Below, one piece after another: positions 7,691 to 17,282 of a stretch of 41,311 bases of DNA; the first letter of the stretch is position 1, and each line of letters starts with the position of its first letter. This DNA comes from Ornithinibacillus halotolerans (GTDB taxonomy: Bacteria; Bacillota; Bacilli; Bacillales; Amphibacillaceae): the NCBI RefSeq assembly GCF_014637405.1, contig NZ_BMEY01000030.1, positions 1 to 41,311 of the forward strand. The letters are read 5' to 3'. The notes beneath the pieces were generated by a model. It saw nothing but the letters and a program-made list of their open reading frames with translations. It had not been told where the DNA came from and ran no database searches. A program made the translations under genes and the position numbers.

Positions 7691-8181
7691 CTATAAATTA
7701 ACGAGTAACTCATCTTTTTTATAAATTACCTTTCTCGCTCCCTTAAATTCACTATCATTTAATTGAGTAATAGCTTTCTTCCAGATTTGATAAACATTAT
7801 GTTTTTTTGATTGTCCATCTTAATATAGCTTTACATTATGAAAATCATACTCATCTCCACACTTTGCTAGTGCCTGTTGCGTTTCAATAAAATAATCTTT
7901 CCAGATTCCGTAACTTCATATAGATTCTTTTCATATTCTTTTATTGCAATTTTTTGTTTCGTCAAAATCCCCTCCGCATCCTCTGCCATTATAAAAGCTT
8001 GTCTTTAACCATTGCATTTCCTTCTCGACATAAAATCTTTAAACTTATTATCAATGTCCAGATCAATATTTGGATTAAGGTGTTTATTACGATACTCTTT
8101 TTTTCAATCTCGTTAGAACAAGTTAGATTTCTCTATTCATCTATTAATCTATTGATAAGTTTGTGGTCTTTCAAATGCCAT
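7691..8181 (-). pseudogene. Decayed gene with stops and frameshifts
   Basis: Reading the minus strand from an ATG at 8181 gives MAFERPQTYQ followed by stops. Coding then resumes in pieces across frames: KEYRNKHLNPNIDLDIDNK; MAEDAEGILTKQKIAIKEYE running into NLYEVTESGK; after a frameshift DYFIETQQALAKCGDEYDF; and, past an in-frame TAA, HNVYQIWKKAITQLNDSEF to a final stop at 7691. The pieces join into one plausible protein of about 160 aa, so this is a recent pseudogene of an unrecognised accessory protein. The rest of 7372-8353 is AT-rich with no other gene visible. Confidence 0.65.
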
Positions 8182-8353
8182 TATTTATGCTCTCTCATCT
8201 CTAAATAAAAATAAAAAAACATCAGTATTATTTAGCTCAGATTATCTATTAAAATAGTAACCTTTTTAATTACTGATTCTTTAATAACTTCAACTAATCT
8301 AATACAAGAATTTGATACTCTATATTTAGAAATAAATCACATACAAAATATTC

Positions 8354-8382
8354 TGTATTTATTTAGAGAAAAGTGGTATAAT
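8354..8382 (+). promoter_or_regulatory. Promoter of the TIR gene
   Basis: A consensus -10 TATAAT at 8377-8382 preceded by TGG (extended -10), with a weak -35 TGTATT at 8354-8359, spacing 17 bp. It lies 38 bp before the ATG, which has AAGGAGG. The host-like AT-rich promoter contrasts with the G+C-rich coding sequence. Confidence 0.6.
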
Positions 8383-8420
8383 TTGTCAGAACTATTAATT
8401 AAATTAAGGAGGTAGAAAAA

Positions 8421-9125
8421 ATGGTTAGATGTACAGCACCAGTAAGAGGTCATCGCTCAGCGAGTGCCGCAGCAAACTGTCCAGCGTGCAGCGGCCGATA
8501 TACCCGCTATAGTAGTGGTGGCGGATACAGGTCCTACTCGCCCTCATCTTACACCTCGTCTATTGGAAGTGGAGCTAGCCGAAGCAGCGGAAGAGGTTCC
8601 GCACGTAGTTTAAAACCAACTTGGTCAGGAGCAGGTTCATCCATACTGTACACGGTTGAAGAAGTTCGTACACTAACACCAGTCCGAAAAAGTGTCGAAA
8701 AATTAGCAGATCAGCCCGATCTTCGGGATGTCTTCCTCTGCCACGCGTGGGACGACCGACAGGGGGCCGCCAAGGAGCTACACGATCTGCTTGAGTCGAG
8801 TGGTGTCTCCGTCTGGTTCAGCGAGAAAGACGTTGGGCTTGGTGCCCCGTTGCTACGCACAATCGACAAAGGTTTGGCGAACTCACGAGTAGGAATTGTG
8901 CTGGTGACGCCTGCATTGCTACGCCGCCTCCCAGCAGAGGGTATCGCCGACAAAGAGCTTTCGGCATTGCTCGCGCGTGAGCGACTCGTTCCGATAGTGC
9001 ATGAGACAACGTACGAAGCTCTCCGTGAGGTTAGTCCCTTGCTTGGATCACGTAGCGGCTTGAACACAGCAGAAGAGCCGATGACAGAGGTCGCAGCCAA
9101 GCTTGCAGAACTAGTCGCACTTTAA
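8421..9125 (+). CDS. TIR-domain protein with N-terminal Cys/His module
   Basis: A 234-aa protein with three parts. Residues 1-25 form a compact Cys/His motif (C4, H11, C20-x2-C23) that looks like a zinc module. Residues 28-65 are a Tyr/Ser/Gly-rich low-complexity linker. Residues about 102-234 are a TIR domain: DVFLCHAWDD (beta-A/BB region), VSVWFSEKDVGLG, NSRVGIVLVTPALL, and E179 in DKELSALLARE at the position of the NADase glutamate of bacterial TIRs. Bacterial TIR proteins often hydrolyse NAD+ or make cyclic-ADPR signals in antiphage defence. The coding sequence is clearly more G+C-rich than its neighbours, which suggests transfer from a high-G+C donor. No sensor or partner gene is adjacent. 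Confidence 0.88.
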   Translation: MVRCTAPVRGHRSASAAANCPACSGRYTRYSSGGGYRSYSPSSYTSSIGSGASRSSGRGSARSLKPTWSGAGSSILYTVEEVRTLTPVRKSVEKLADQPDLRDVFLCHAWDDRQGAAKELHDLLESSGVSVWFSEKDVGLGAPLLRTIDKGLANSRVGIVLVTPALLRRLPAEGIADKELSALLARERLVPIVHETTYEALREVSPLLGSRSGLNTAEEPMTEVAAKLAELVAL

Positions 9126-9208
9126 GCTCTGATTGGTATACCCAAATTTGCTATTAAGTGAGGGCTACATAGACTCATTAATTAGAAATCTCGGTTGTGC
9201 CAATATTT

Positions 9209-9234
9209 AAATCCAATGCAAATGCATTGGATTT
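9209..9234. terminator. Palindrome downstream of the TIR gene
   Basis: Perfect inverted repeat AAATCCAATGCA / TGCATTGGATTT followed by TATTCTTT, 84 nt after the TIR stop and before the convergent hsdR end. A likely terminator for the TIR transcript. A further short GGACAGCACA..TGTGCC hairpin at 9266-9292 with T-rich flanks probably ends the hsd operon from the other side. Confidence 0.6.
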
Positions 9235-9369
9235 ATTCTTTGTCGCGAATACAATAAATGAAAAAGGGGGACAGCACACTAGTCCTGTGCCACATTTTTT
9301 AATACATGTTTATTGGCAAATTCACCCTGTCGCTTTTCCCTCTATATTTCTATACAAAAATCCCTCTCC

Positions 9370-12300
9370 CTACTTATACTTCCTCTTAATCTTCGGCACA
9401 ATCTCTGGTAATACCTTCATAAGCTCCATATTATGTTCCAATAGGTTACTAGTTTTTGGGTTGTCAATTGAGTCATAATCAACATTACTTGTTAATTCAT
9501 CGATGTAAGGAATCTCCTTTGGATTGACTGATGAATAGGCTTCTACCGATTTTTCAAAAATTATTTCATTAAGTCCCCACTCTTGGGACACGGTATAAAT
9601 TTCATTCTTTAATTTGTTTCGTTTCCATGCTTCATATGCTTCATCAAAGTTCACATCACTAGCTACATTCCCAGGTTCTAATTCTTCTTCAACAAATTGC
9701 TTTAGTAGCTCTGCTTGATCAAAATCACCCATATTACTTAATTCTTCAATATGTTGATAAATGATCCGTAATGTTTCTGCATCTACTGTTTGTTTTCCAT
9801 CTGTTGAAGTGGCTTTATCCCCGATTAATTGAATAATATAATTCGCATCAATTTTTTGTGTGCCAGCTAGCTTTGCTTCACCTAAAGGTAATACTGGTAA
9901 ATCTTCTGGATCATCGTCTGGGTTATCATCTCTCGTTACGTTACGATAGGCACCAACATAACGCAGCCATTCATGTTCTGTTATACCGAATGCTTCATCT
10001 TCCCAAGCAAATTCATAATATTGCTGAATCGTATTTAACTGCCTATTTGCCTTTTTAAAAGCTTTTACGAAGATTTCCTTTGCCTCTTCATCTCTTTCTA
10101 AGGCTTGCCATGCCGTTGGGTCTTGTAGAATCTCCATCACTTCTTGTGAGTATTTTACAAATTCATCTACTGCTTCAGGATAGGGCTCTACAATTGCTTT
10201 ACTACTCTTTCCGCCACTTCCATATAAAATTAATGCATCATTTACTGTTTCTTCTGTTATTCTTGGGTACTGGAAGTTGACAATTGTTCCAAATTCCTTT
10301 TCTTTTCCATATATTCGGTTTGTGCGTGAATAGGCTTGAATTAATCCTTGTAGTGCAAGTGAACGATCCACATATAACGTGTTAATAAACTTAGAATCAT
10401 AACCTGTTAGTAACTGATCTGCAACAATTACAAGGTCAATGTTTTTCGGATTCCGACCACTTCCACCACGTGTTGCTCGTTCAACGAGATCTTCGTAATA
10501 CGCATCTTCACCTCGTCGTTTATCGCCGTATGCATATTCAATTCCAGTGAAAGCTGCATAATCTTTGAACATCGTTTTAATTAATTCTGGGTCGGTAGGT
10601 TCTTTATCAGCATCTGTTCCAAAACTAAATGTCATCGCCACGTTAATAGCAATATCATCACGTTCCGCTAATTGCTTTTTAAACTCTTCATAGTAAGCAA
10701 TTACTCGATGTTTAAATGCAACCGTTAAAATGGCATTGAAAACCTTATGTTGTGATTGGTCTTCCCAGTTGTTTAAAATTTCCTCAACCACTCTCGGAAT
10801 ATGTGTCTCATCTTGATAAAATAAGATTTTACGTTTCTTTGCTTCTTTTTCTACTTCTAACTCAGAAAGTTCATATACTTCTCGTTCCAATTTTCTTTTT
10901 GGGGTGTCAGGTTGTTCATCTAACTTATATTCAACAATTTTTTCGCGTAATGTTTCGTAACTTTCAAACTCCCCGGTATTTATGTAGTCAACATGAAAGC
11001 CTAATACGTTTTTATCTGCAATTGCTTCATCTATCGTATATTGATGTAATAGTGGCCCGAATAGCTTTTCCGTTGTATCGATGAGTTCACTCTTCTCATT
11101 GACCATTCCTTTAATCTTATTCTCGTCAAATAACGGTGTCCCAGTAAAACCATAGAACAGACCATTTTTCCGGAAGTAATTTTTAATGGTTACCATCATG
11201 TCACCCATTGTAGTTCGGTGAGCTTCATCAATAATAAAGACAATTTTCTTACTTGCTAAACTTTCATCCTTCGCTTCAATTAAATCTTTCACCAGATTAT
11301 TTAATTTAAATGTTGTCGTTACAACGATACCTGTACTAGCAGAGGTTAAAAGTTTACGCAACTGATAGGTATGTGATGTGTCATCAACGGTTACTGACTC
11401 GTATTGAGCATATGCTTTGAAATTATCACTCGTACGACTGTCGAGTTCCTTCCGATCCACTAAGAAAACAACGTTATCAAATCCAGCTCTAGTTGATAAA
11501 AATAAAGCGGTTTTAAAACTGGTAATCGTTTTACCAGAACCTGTTGTATGCCAAATAAATCCACCATGAGGAATTTTATCCTCATTATCCCACCCTAGTG
11601 CAGCACCTTCGACAGCTTGTAAGGCATGTACTTGATAAGAGCGTAATAACATATGTTTACGATTTTCTTCTTCTCTTGCTTCATCAATGACTAAGTAATC
11701 GCCAACCATTTGGTGTGCCATCGGAATCATTAAGAAATGACCAATGACATCTTCCCAATGGTTAATCGGTTTATTATATTTGTCTGCCCAATGAAAAACA
11801 AAGCTTGGATTAAACGCTTTGATTGACTTTGGTGTTGCAAAGTAACGTGTAGCTACTTCCGACGTCATCACCATCATTTGTGAAAACGCCATGAAATTGT
11901 TCACAAATTCACCATCAGCATAATACCGTTTAAACTGATTAAATGCTTCTTCTAACGATTTATCTGTACGCTTTTGTTCAATATTAATGAGTGGTAGACC
12001 ATTAATGAGTAAAACAATATCAAAACGATTTCCATTCGGTGTTTCTACTTCTCTTGCAATATTATAGCTCGAATCCCCACCACGCACTTGTGCCTTTTTA
12101 AAGATGGTCAATGTAATTTGTTCGCGTGTAACGTCTGGATGAGAATCTCGATAAATCCCATCAATTTTCCCAGTTGATTGTTCCATTGCTAATAACTTTG
12201 CCGCTTCATAACTGTTTTCAATTTGCGATACTTTTGTCATCACTTGTGCAAATTCATTATCTGTTAAAGGAACACTTTCCAAGACATCCGCATTCATTCG

Positions 12301-12459
12301 GTTTAGTTCCTTGCGCCAATTATTGACTAGATCTTGTACCGTTACTCTTTGTTTATTCCCATTAAGAAAATCTGGTGCGTTCCATTTGTATTGTTGTAGT
12401 TTTGCAACAAACTTTTCTTGAAAAGCTTTTTCTGCTGCATTCTTTCGCCCATTACTCAT
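9370..12459 (-). CDS. hsdR: Type I restriction enzyme R subunit
   Basis: A 1029-aa HsdR, the motor and nuclease subunit of a type I restriction complex. A PD-(D/E)XK nuclease lies near the N-terminus (D147, then E161-Q-K163 in LINIEQKRTD, with downstream Q/F helix EAFNQFKRYY). An SF2 helicase follows: Walker A TTGSGKT at about 305-311, DEAH in FIIDEAHRTT, and later QGLIQAYSRTNRIYG as motif VI. The C-terminal helical region links to HsdM. Length is normal. The ATG follows GGAGG, 15 nt after the hsdS stop, so it is the last gene of hsdM-hsdS-hsdR. It translocates DNA and cuts it at a distance from unmodified sites. No inactivating lesion is seen. Confidence 0.95.
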   Translation of the reverse strand: MSNGRKNAAEKAFQEKFVAKLQQYKWNAPDFLNGNKQRVTVQDLVNNWRKELNRMNADVLESVPLTDNEFAQVMTKVSQIENSYEAAKLLAMEQSTGKIDGIYRDSHPDVTREQITLTIFKKAQVRGGDSSYNIAREVETPNGNRFDIVLLINGLPLINIEQKRTDKSLEEAFNQFKRYYADGEFVNNFMAFSQMMVMTSEVATRYFATPKSIKAFNPSFVFHWADKYNKPINHWEDVIGHFLMIPMAHQMVGDYLVIDEAREEENRKHMLLRSYQVHALQAVEGAALGWDNEDKIPHGGFIWHTTGSGKTITSFKTALFLSTRAGFDNVVFLVDRKELDSRTSDNFKAYAQYESVTVDDTSHTYQLRKLLTSASTGIVVTTTFKLNNLVKDLIEAKDESLASKKIVFIIDEAHRTTMGDMMVTIKNYFRKNGLFYGFTGTPLFDENKIKGMVNEKSELIDTTEKLFGPLLHQYTIDEAIADKNVLGFHVDYINTGEFESYETLREKIVEYKLDEQPDTPKRKLEREVYELSELEVEKEAKKRKILFYQDETHIPRVVEEILNNWEDQSQHKVFNAILTVAFKHRVIAYYEEFKKQLAERDDIAINVAMTFSFGTDADKEPTDPELIKTMFKDYAAFTGIEYAYGDKRRGEDAYYEDLVERATRGGSGRNPKNIDLVIVADQLLTGYDSKFINTLYVDRSLALQGLIQAYSRTNRIYGKEKEFGTIVNFQYPRITEETVNDALILYGSGGKSSKAIVEPYPEAVDEFVKYSQEVMEILQDPTAWQALERDEEAKEIFVKAFKKANRQLNTIQQYYEFAWEDEAFGITEHEWLRYVGAYRNVTRDDNPDDDPEDLPVLPLGEAKLAGTQKIDANYIIQLIGDKATSTDGKQTVDAETLRIIYQHIEELSNMGDFDQAELLKQFVEEELEPGNVASDVNFDEAYEAWKRNKLKNEIYTVSQEWGLNEIIFEKSVEAYSSVNPKEIPYIDELTSNVDYDSIDNPKTSNLLEHNMELMKVLPEIVPKIKRKYK

Positions 12460-12474
12460 TGAATAGCCTCCTCT

Positions 12475-13668
12475 CTACACAAACATTTCTTCTAAATAAG
12501 CCTCTTTCATTTGCTTTAGTTTTTCTAGCTTTTTTTCTTCGGTTGTAATTTGATTATCTAAGTTTGTAAAGAACAACGATAACATTTCTAGCTCTTTTAT
12601 ATTATTTGAAATAAGTATTTCTATGTTTGACATTACATTATTCATAAGCTTTGGATTTCCAACCTTAGAAACATGTTTCCATGCCTCTAAATCAAGTATT
12701 TCTGCGACAGCCTTACAAGCGTATCCTTCTTTAGAAATAAGTACACCATTAACATTCGTACTATAGAATTTACCTTCTCTGTAATTAACTGTACCAGCAT
12801 TAGCTCCGTCAGTAGTCCAAGTAATAGCTGTGTCAAATAAATAAGCAGAATAATAACCTAATAGACCATTATTTTGGGTTTGTGAGGAATATACCGGATA
12901 TTGTGAAGTCTTACTCTGTTTTTTTTCAATTTTTGTGGTTGAAAGTACATTACCTCTTGTCACTTGAAATATATCCCCTACTCTTCGCCTTACCCATTTC
13001 TCTTCAAATCCCTCAAATCTTCTTTTCGGTACGGTTTCGCCTTCTTGTGGGAACATTTCGGTTAAATATGCAGACTTTAAAGCTTTTACTTTTGCGATTT
13101 TTCGTTCTTGATTTGCAATTCTTTCATCTAAAACCCTAAAAAACTCACCGATTTTTTGTTGCTCTTTAATATGTGGATAATATAACGTAATGTTCATTAA
13201 ATCTTCATTATAAAGATGAACAACAGAAGACCCTTGAGCACGCTTAATCAATTCTTTCTGAAGTGTTCCGTTTGATATACTTAACGCTAGAAATACAGGG
13301 TCTAACTCATTTGATGTTTTAATTATATTTAAATCTCCACCAAGAATTATATTAGCCTTTGCAATCACTGATGCCCTTGCAATATCTTCCTTGGATTCAC
13401 CAGAAGAAGGAACTACCACTTCCCCACCTTTACTTACTACAGAGTTTTCTTGTTTTACTGTGTAGGTGTCTACACTATTTATGATAGTTTCATACTTTGT
13501 GTATAACCTACCATATAAAATTAATGGATCTCCTGAGTTTTTAAGGTCGTCCTTTGAATAGCCTCTTCCCTTTGAAAAAACTGATAGTTCCTCTAGTTTG
13601 CTTGCTTTCCAGTCTCCTACATAGCCCGCAATTCTTCTCTTCGGAACTAACCTTTTCTCTGTCATCAT
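12475..13668 (-). CDS. hsdS: Type I specificity subunit S
   Basis: A 397-aa HsdS with the standard two-repeat layout. Each half starts with a similar motif (VPKRRIAGYVGDWKASKLEEL and VPKRRFEGFEEKWVRRRVGD, starts only quoted: VPKRRIAGY / VPKRRFEGF), followed by a target-recognition domain and a coiled-coil spacer (RIANQERKIAKVKALK and QITTEEKKLEKLKQMK). The two TRDs read the two halves of a split DNA site. Its start codon overlaps the hsdM stop by 4 bp (ATGA), which indicates translational coupling. The recognised sequence cannot be predicted by eye. Only one S gene is seen, so no local phase-variation cassette is evident. Confidence 0.95.
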   Translation of the reverse strand: MMTEKRLVPKRRIAGYVGDWKASKLEELSVFSKGRGYSKDDLKNSGDPLILYGRLYTKYETIINSVDTYTVKQENSVVSKGGEVVVPSSGESKEDIARASVIAKANIILGGDLNIIKTSNELDPVFLALSISNGTLQKELIKRAQGSSVVHLYNEDLMNITLYYPHIKEQQKIGEFFRVLDERIANQERKIAKVKALKSAYLTEMFPQEGETVPKRRFEGFEEKWVRRRVGDIFQVTRGNVLSTTKIEKKQSKTSQYPVYSSQTQNNGLLGYYSAYLFDTAITWTTDGANAGTVNYREGKFYSTNVNGVLISKEGYACKAVAEILDLEAWKHVSKVGNPKLMNNVMSNIEILISNNIKELEMLSLFFTNLDNQITTEEKKLEKLKQMKEAYLEEMFV

Positions 13669-16226
13669 TTTGTCACCACCAATTCTTGCAGCATCGCTTC
13701 AAATTTCTCTTCTAGTGATTTACTTTCTTCTTCAATCGTTTCTAATGTATCAGCATATCTTTCTTCTAAATCTTTCAATATATCCAGTTCATTTCTAAGA
13801 GGTACTTCTACAAGTTTTGTGATGTCTTCAATTAATGAACCAAACCACTTTTTATACACGAGTTGATCAATTTCTTCATTCGTTAAGTTTTCAATTCTTT
13901 CATCAACTTGTTCAGTTAATGCTTTTTCTTTTTCTCTTATTGCTTTGTTTAAAGATGATTTTTCATCCAATAGTTTTCTAACCTTGTCTAATAAAACATA
14001 TTCATCAGTATCTTTTTCAACCTTCTTTAATTCTGCTTTTACCGCTGATAAAGTAAAGTCGTCTTCTCTAGGATTTAATGCATCTCCCAAAATTTGCGAT
14101 TCTTCACTTTCTTCTACCTTTGCTGCTTCAACGAGTTCATTTATTTCATCATTATTAGCTGCTAAAGCTTCTTTTTGTGTTTCCATATCACGTAGTTCTT
14201 CTGTATAGAGTTCCTTTAATATAAGTTCATTTGGAACAATTGCTCCAACCCAACCATCTTGTTCTGTTCGCTTCGTTTTACCAGAACCTTTTGTAACCAT
14301 ATTCGCTTCACGTGTTTTTCCTACTGTATAAAAGTCACTTATAGCAATTTTCTCTGTATCTTGGGACAGTGTATTTTCCCATAACTCCGCAATAATTTGA
14401 TAACCATCATACGTGTCAACGTGATTAAATTGTTTTAATAGCTGTTTAATTTCCGATAACATTTCATCTTTTAACGGTTCAATGTCATTCACATCAGCTA
14501 CTGTTTTAAGCTTTTCCCAATATGTATCCATATAGGAATGCGTAACTTCTGTTAATGCTTGGATTTGTTTTTGTACGTTTTCATGTGTTAACACTTTTTC
14601 TGTTAAGTTTTCAACTGATTGTGTTAATTCTACATAACCTGGACGGACTTCAGTAAGCGCATCATATAAAACATCTTTCGTCATGTCGTGTAGTACTGTT
14701 AGTGTATTAATCTGGCTTAATGGGATGCCACCATACAAATGGGCATCTACATCATGGGCAATCTCTTCTTCGACTGCTTCAATATAACGTGGAATATTTA
14801 AATTATATTCATTTTCTATGATGTCTTTTTTAGTTGCTTTATAACTATATCCCGGTTCACTCGTGCGTTCGATATATGTATCTACAATTTTAGCGATATC
14901 CTTTTCTTGTAAGACGTGCTGCTTCCCTTCTTTTACAAACGATTTAGAAGCATCAATCATAAGAACAGGTTCATCTAACTTTCGGTTCTTTTTCAAGATC
15001 ATCACAATTACAGGAATGCCTGTATTTGTAAATAATTTATCTGGTAATCCAATGATTGTATCAATATGGTTTTTATCTAATAATCGTTTACGAATTTCCC
15101 CTTCTGCTCCTCCACGGAATAACACACCATGTGGAAGTACAATGGCCATCGTACCTTCTTGACCTAGATGGAATAAACCGTGTAATAAAAATGCATAGTC
15201 ACCTTTAGAATCTGGTGGTAAAACACCTGCAACTTCAAATCGTGGGTCTGTTACTTTTAAGTCTTCTTGATTCCAATTTTTAACGGAATAAGGTGGATTC
15301 ATCACGACCGCATCAAACTGAACACCCTCATTGGGACGTTCTGGATCTTCTGGCCAATCTTGACCTAATGTATCACCATTTTTTACCGTCATTTTCTCCG
15401 GTCGAACACCGTGTAATAATAAATTCATTCGTGTTAAGTTATATGTAGCTGTATTTTTTTCTTGCCCATAATAATGGAGATCCTTTCGGTTATCTTCTGT
15501 TAAATATCGACTAACCGTTAAAAGTAATGAGCCCGATCCAACAGTTGGGTCATAAATTGATCTTACCTTCGTAGTTTTAGCAACGATTTGTGCCATGACT
15601 TCACTAACTTGTCGTGGCGTATAGAACTCCCCAGCTTTCTTCCCTGATTCCATCGCAAACTGACCGATTAAATATTCGTAAGCATCCCCTAACACATCAC
15701 CTTTTTGGAGTGCCACCATATTTAAATCAGCAAATAATTCAATTAATTTACGTATGTTTTTACTTCGAGCGTTCAAGTTACTTCCTAAGGCCGTGTCTGT
15801 TAAATCAATTGTAGAACTAGAAAATAGTCCTTTAAAATCATCGATATCTCCAGTTGTAGCAACCGTACGTTCGAAACTTTGTAAGCTTTCTGTTACCTTC
15901 TCTAATTCAAATGTTCCTTCACGAATATCTTTTAACCATGTCTGGTATAAGTGTTTCGGTAAAACATAATATCCAAGGACATTCTGAATCATATTGATGA
16001 GATTATCCCCATAGCTTGCATAAGCCTCTTCATAAGATTGAACAATTTCCTCTTCAGTCCCTTTAGCACCACTTGTTTTGACAAATGTTTCAAGTGTTTT
16101 ATCACTAAGGAATTTATAGAACATTAACCCTAACATATAATCTTTATAACGGCTGGCATCCATAGAACCACGAAGGTCATTGGCACCATCCCATAGTCTT
16201 CTTTTAATATCATCTGAAGTAATCAT
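13665..16226 (-). CDS. hsdM: Type I methyltransferase subunit M (long form)
   Basis: An 853-aa HsdM, an adenine-N6 methyltransferase. The N-terminal helical domain (residues 1-about 160) is followed by the catalytic core: motif I DPTVGSGSLL at 226-235 (usually DPTCGSGSLL) and motif IV NPPY at 310-313. The region beyond about 520 is an unusually long acidic helical and coiled-coil extension; typical HsdM proteins are about 500-550 aa. The ATG is preceded by AGGGAGGAA. It is the first gene of the hsd operon. With HsdS it methylates both half-sites and protects the chromosome. The C-terminal extension may stabilise the complex or carry a regulatory role; this is inference. Confidence 0.93.
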   Translation of the reverse strand: MITSDDIKRRLWDGANDLRGSMDASRYKDYMLGLMFYKFLSDKTLETFVKTSGAKGTEEEIVQSYEEAYASYGDNLINMIQNVLGYYVLPKHLYQTWLKDIREGTFELEKVTESLQSFERTVATTGDIDDFKGLFSSSTIDLTDTALGSNLNARSKNIRKLIELFADLNMVALQKGDVLGDAYEYLIGQFAMESGKKAGEFYTPRQVSEVMAQIVAKTTKVRSIYDPTVGSGSLLLTVSRYLTEDNRKDLHYYGQEKNTATYNLTRMNLLLHGVRPEKMTVKNGDTLGQDWPEDPERPNEGVQFDAVVMNPPYSVKNWNQEDLKVTDPRFEVAGVLPPDSKGDYAFLLHGLFHLGQEGTMAIVLPHGVLFRGGAEGEIRKRLLDKNHIDTIIGLPDKLFTNTGIPVIVMILKKNRKLDEPVLMIDASKSFVKEGKQHVLQEKDIAKIVDTYIERTSEPGYSYKATKKDIIENEYNLNIPRYIEAVEEEIAHDVDAHLYGGIPLSQINTLTVLHDMTKDVLYDALTEVRPGYVELTQSVENLTEKVLTHENVQKQIQALTEVTHSYMDTYWEKLKTVADVNDIEPLKDEMLSEIKQLLKQFNHVDTYDGYQIIAELWENTLSQDTEKIAISDFYTVGKTREANMVTKGSGKTKRTEQDGWVGAIVPNELILKELYTEELRDMETQKEALAANNDEINELVEAAKVEESEESQILGDALNPREDDFTLSAVKAELKKVEKDTDEYVLLDKVRKLLDEKSSLNKAIREKEKALTEQVDERIENLTNEEIDQLVYKKWFGSLIEDITKLVEVPLRNELDILKDLEERYADTLETIEEESKSLEEKFEAMLQELVVTK

Positions 16227-16419
16227 TTCATTTCCTCCCTGTTTGTGCGTACGTTCTAATTTATAGTTTTTAAATGTACTAAGTAATATATAGTCTCTAC
16301 TACCTATTTTAGTCGTTAGTTGAAGAAATGGGAAATAGGTTGATTTTAGTTTGCTTTGTTTATACTAACGATTTGGCGAACAGCTATTTTGTTAGAATCT
16401 TTCCCATTAATTAAATATT

Positions 16420-17016
16420 TTATTTCTTTTTGTACTTTATCATCTTACCTGGAAGTTCATAAACAAATCTAAGTAGCATTTCCGTAAACTCCAGTAATTC
16501 AACAGCATCATCTTTACTTATGCTCGGAATTTCATGTGTAGCTTCATTTCCCTTTTTTCTAATAATATCAACCCATTCTCTGCTATTAGGTGGAATATAA
16601 TAATTTTCCTCTAAATAATCCACATAATAAGCAAAGCTCTTCCCTGCTTCTGCTCCCTGCGATACTGAAATATTCATCAACATTTTTCTACAGGACAAAA
16701 CAGCGGAGGTAAACGCATTAACAGAAATACAGTTTCTTGCTTCGTTGTACAATTGCTCTATATCATTAGGTAAAAATTCTATATTATTACCAAATAATTC
16801 ACCAGGTACTTGTTCATCTGATGAATACTTTTTAAATGTCGGTTTATTACAATTAGGACAAATATAAATATATGCAAAAGTATTTTTCCCATCGTTACTT
16901 TGGCATTTATATCCACTTGATGGCCCAGCAGCTTTCCCACAATATCCACATTTATAAGATACTCTTTTAAAAGTTACTATACTTGAATACCAAGATCCCC
17001 CTAAACTATTGGTCAT
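16420..17016 (-). CDS. DUF4145 (HEPN-like) protein with zinc ribbon
   Basis: A 198-aa protein with an N-terminal zinc ribbon (C23-x2-C26 and C53-x2-C56) and a C-terminal DUF4145 helical domain of HEPN type: SAVLSCRKMLMNI around 104-116 and R153..GNEATH161 as the Arg-His motif. DUF4145 proteins are frequent next to restriction genes; some are proposed RNases or effectors. I chose the ATG at 17016, 9 nt after AAAGGGG; an in-frame upstream start lacks a ribosome binding site. It lies 193 bp upstream of hsdM on the same strand, downstream of the HEPN-CBS gene, so it may be co-regulated with the restriction operon. Confidence 0.8.
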   Translation of the reverse strand: MTNSLGGSWYSSIVTFKRVSYKCGYCGKAAGPSSGYKCQSNDGKNTFAYIYICPNCNKPTFKKYSSDEQVPGELFGNNIEFLPNDIEQLYNEARNCISVNAFTSAVLSCRKMLMNISVSQGAEAGKSFAYYVDYLEENYYIPPNSREWVDIIRKKGNEATHEIPSISKDDAVELLEFTEMLLRFVYELPGKMIKYKKK

Positions 17017-17282
17017 ATTAATACCCCTTTCCTTTAACAAATTCAACAATAACATCTTAAATAAACTCTTCTAAATTTTTTTAACCTATAAAACCACTTT
17101 TTAATAATGTCTTAACAATTTAATTCTAAATTTTCTTAATTATCATAAGACCATATATAATTCACCAACTGAGAAAAGTCCAATATTTGGACTCTGGAAC
17201 TGTGGGATTTGTTTCTAATACTAATAATGATAATAACGTTAAATACAAAACAGTTTTTATGTCACCACGTCCCTTCTAAAAA

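Noticed and set aside
7954-8208. Plus-strand 84-codon frame
   Set aside because: Antisense of a decayed minus-strand gene that gives better protein-like pieces.
8711-9100. Minus-strand 129-codon frame opposite the TIR gene
   Set aside because: Long only because the TIR gene is G+C-rich and stop-poor on both strands; Ser/Arg-rich translation with no domain.
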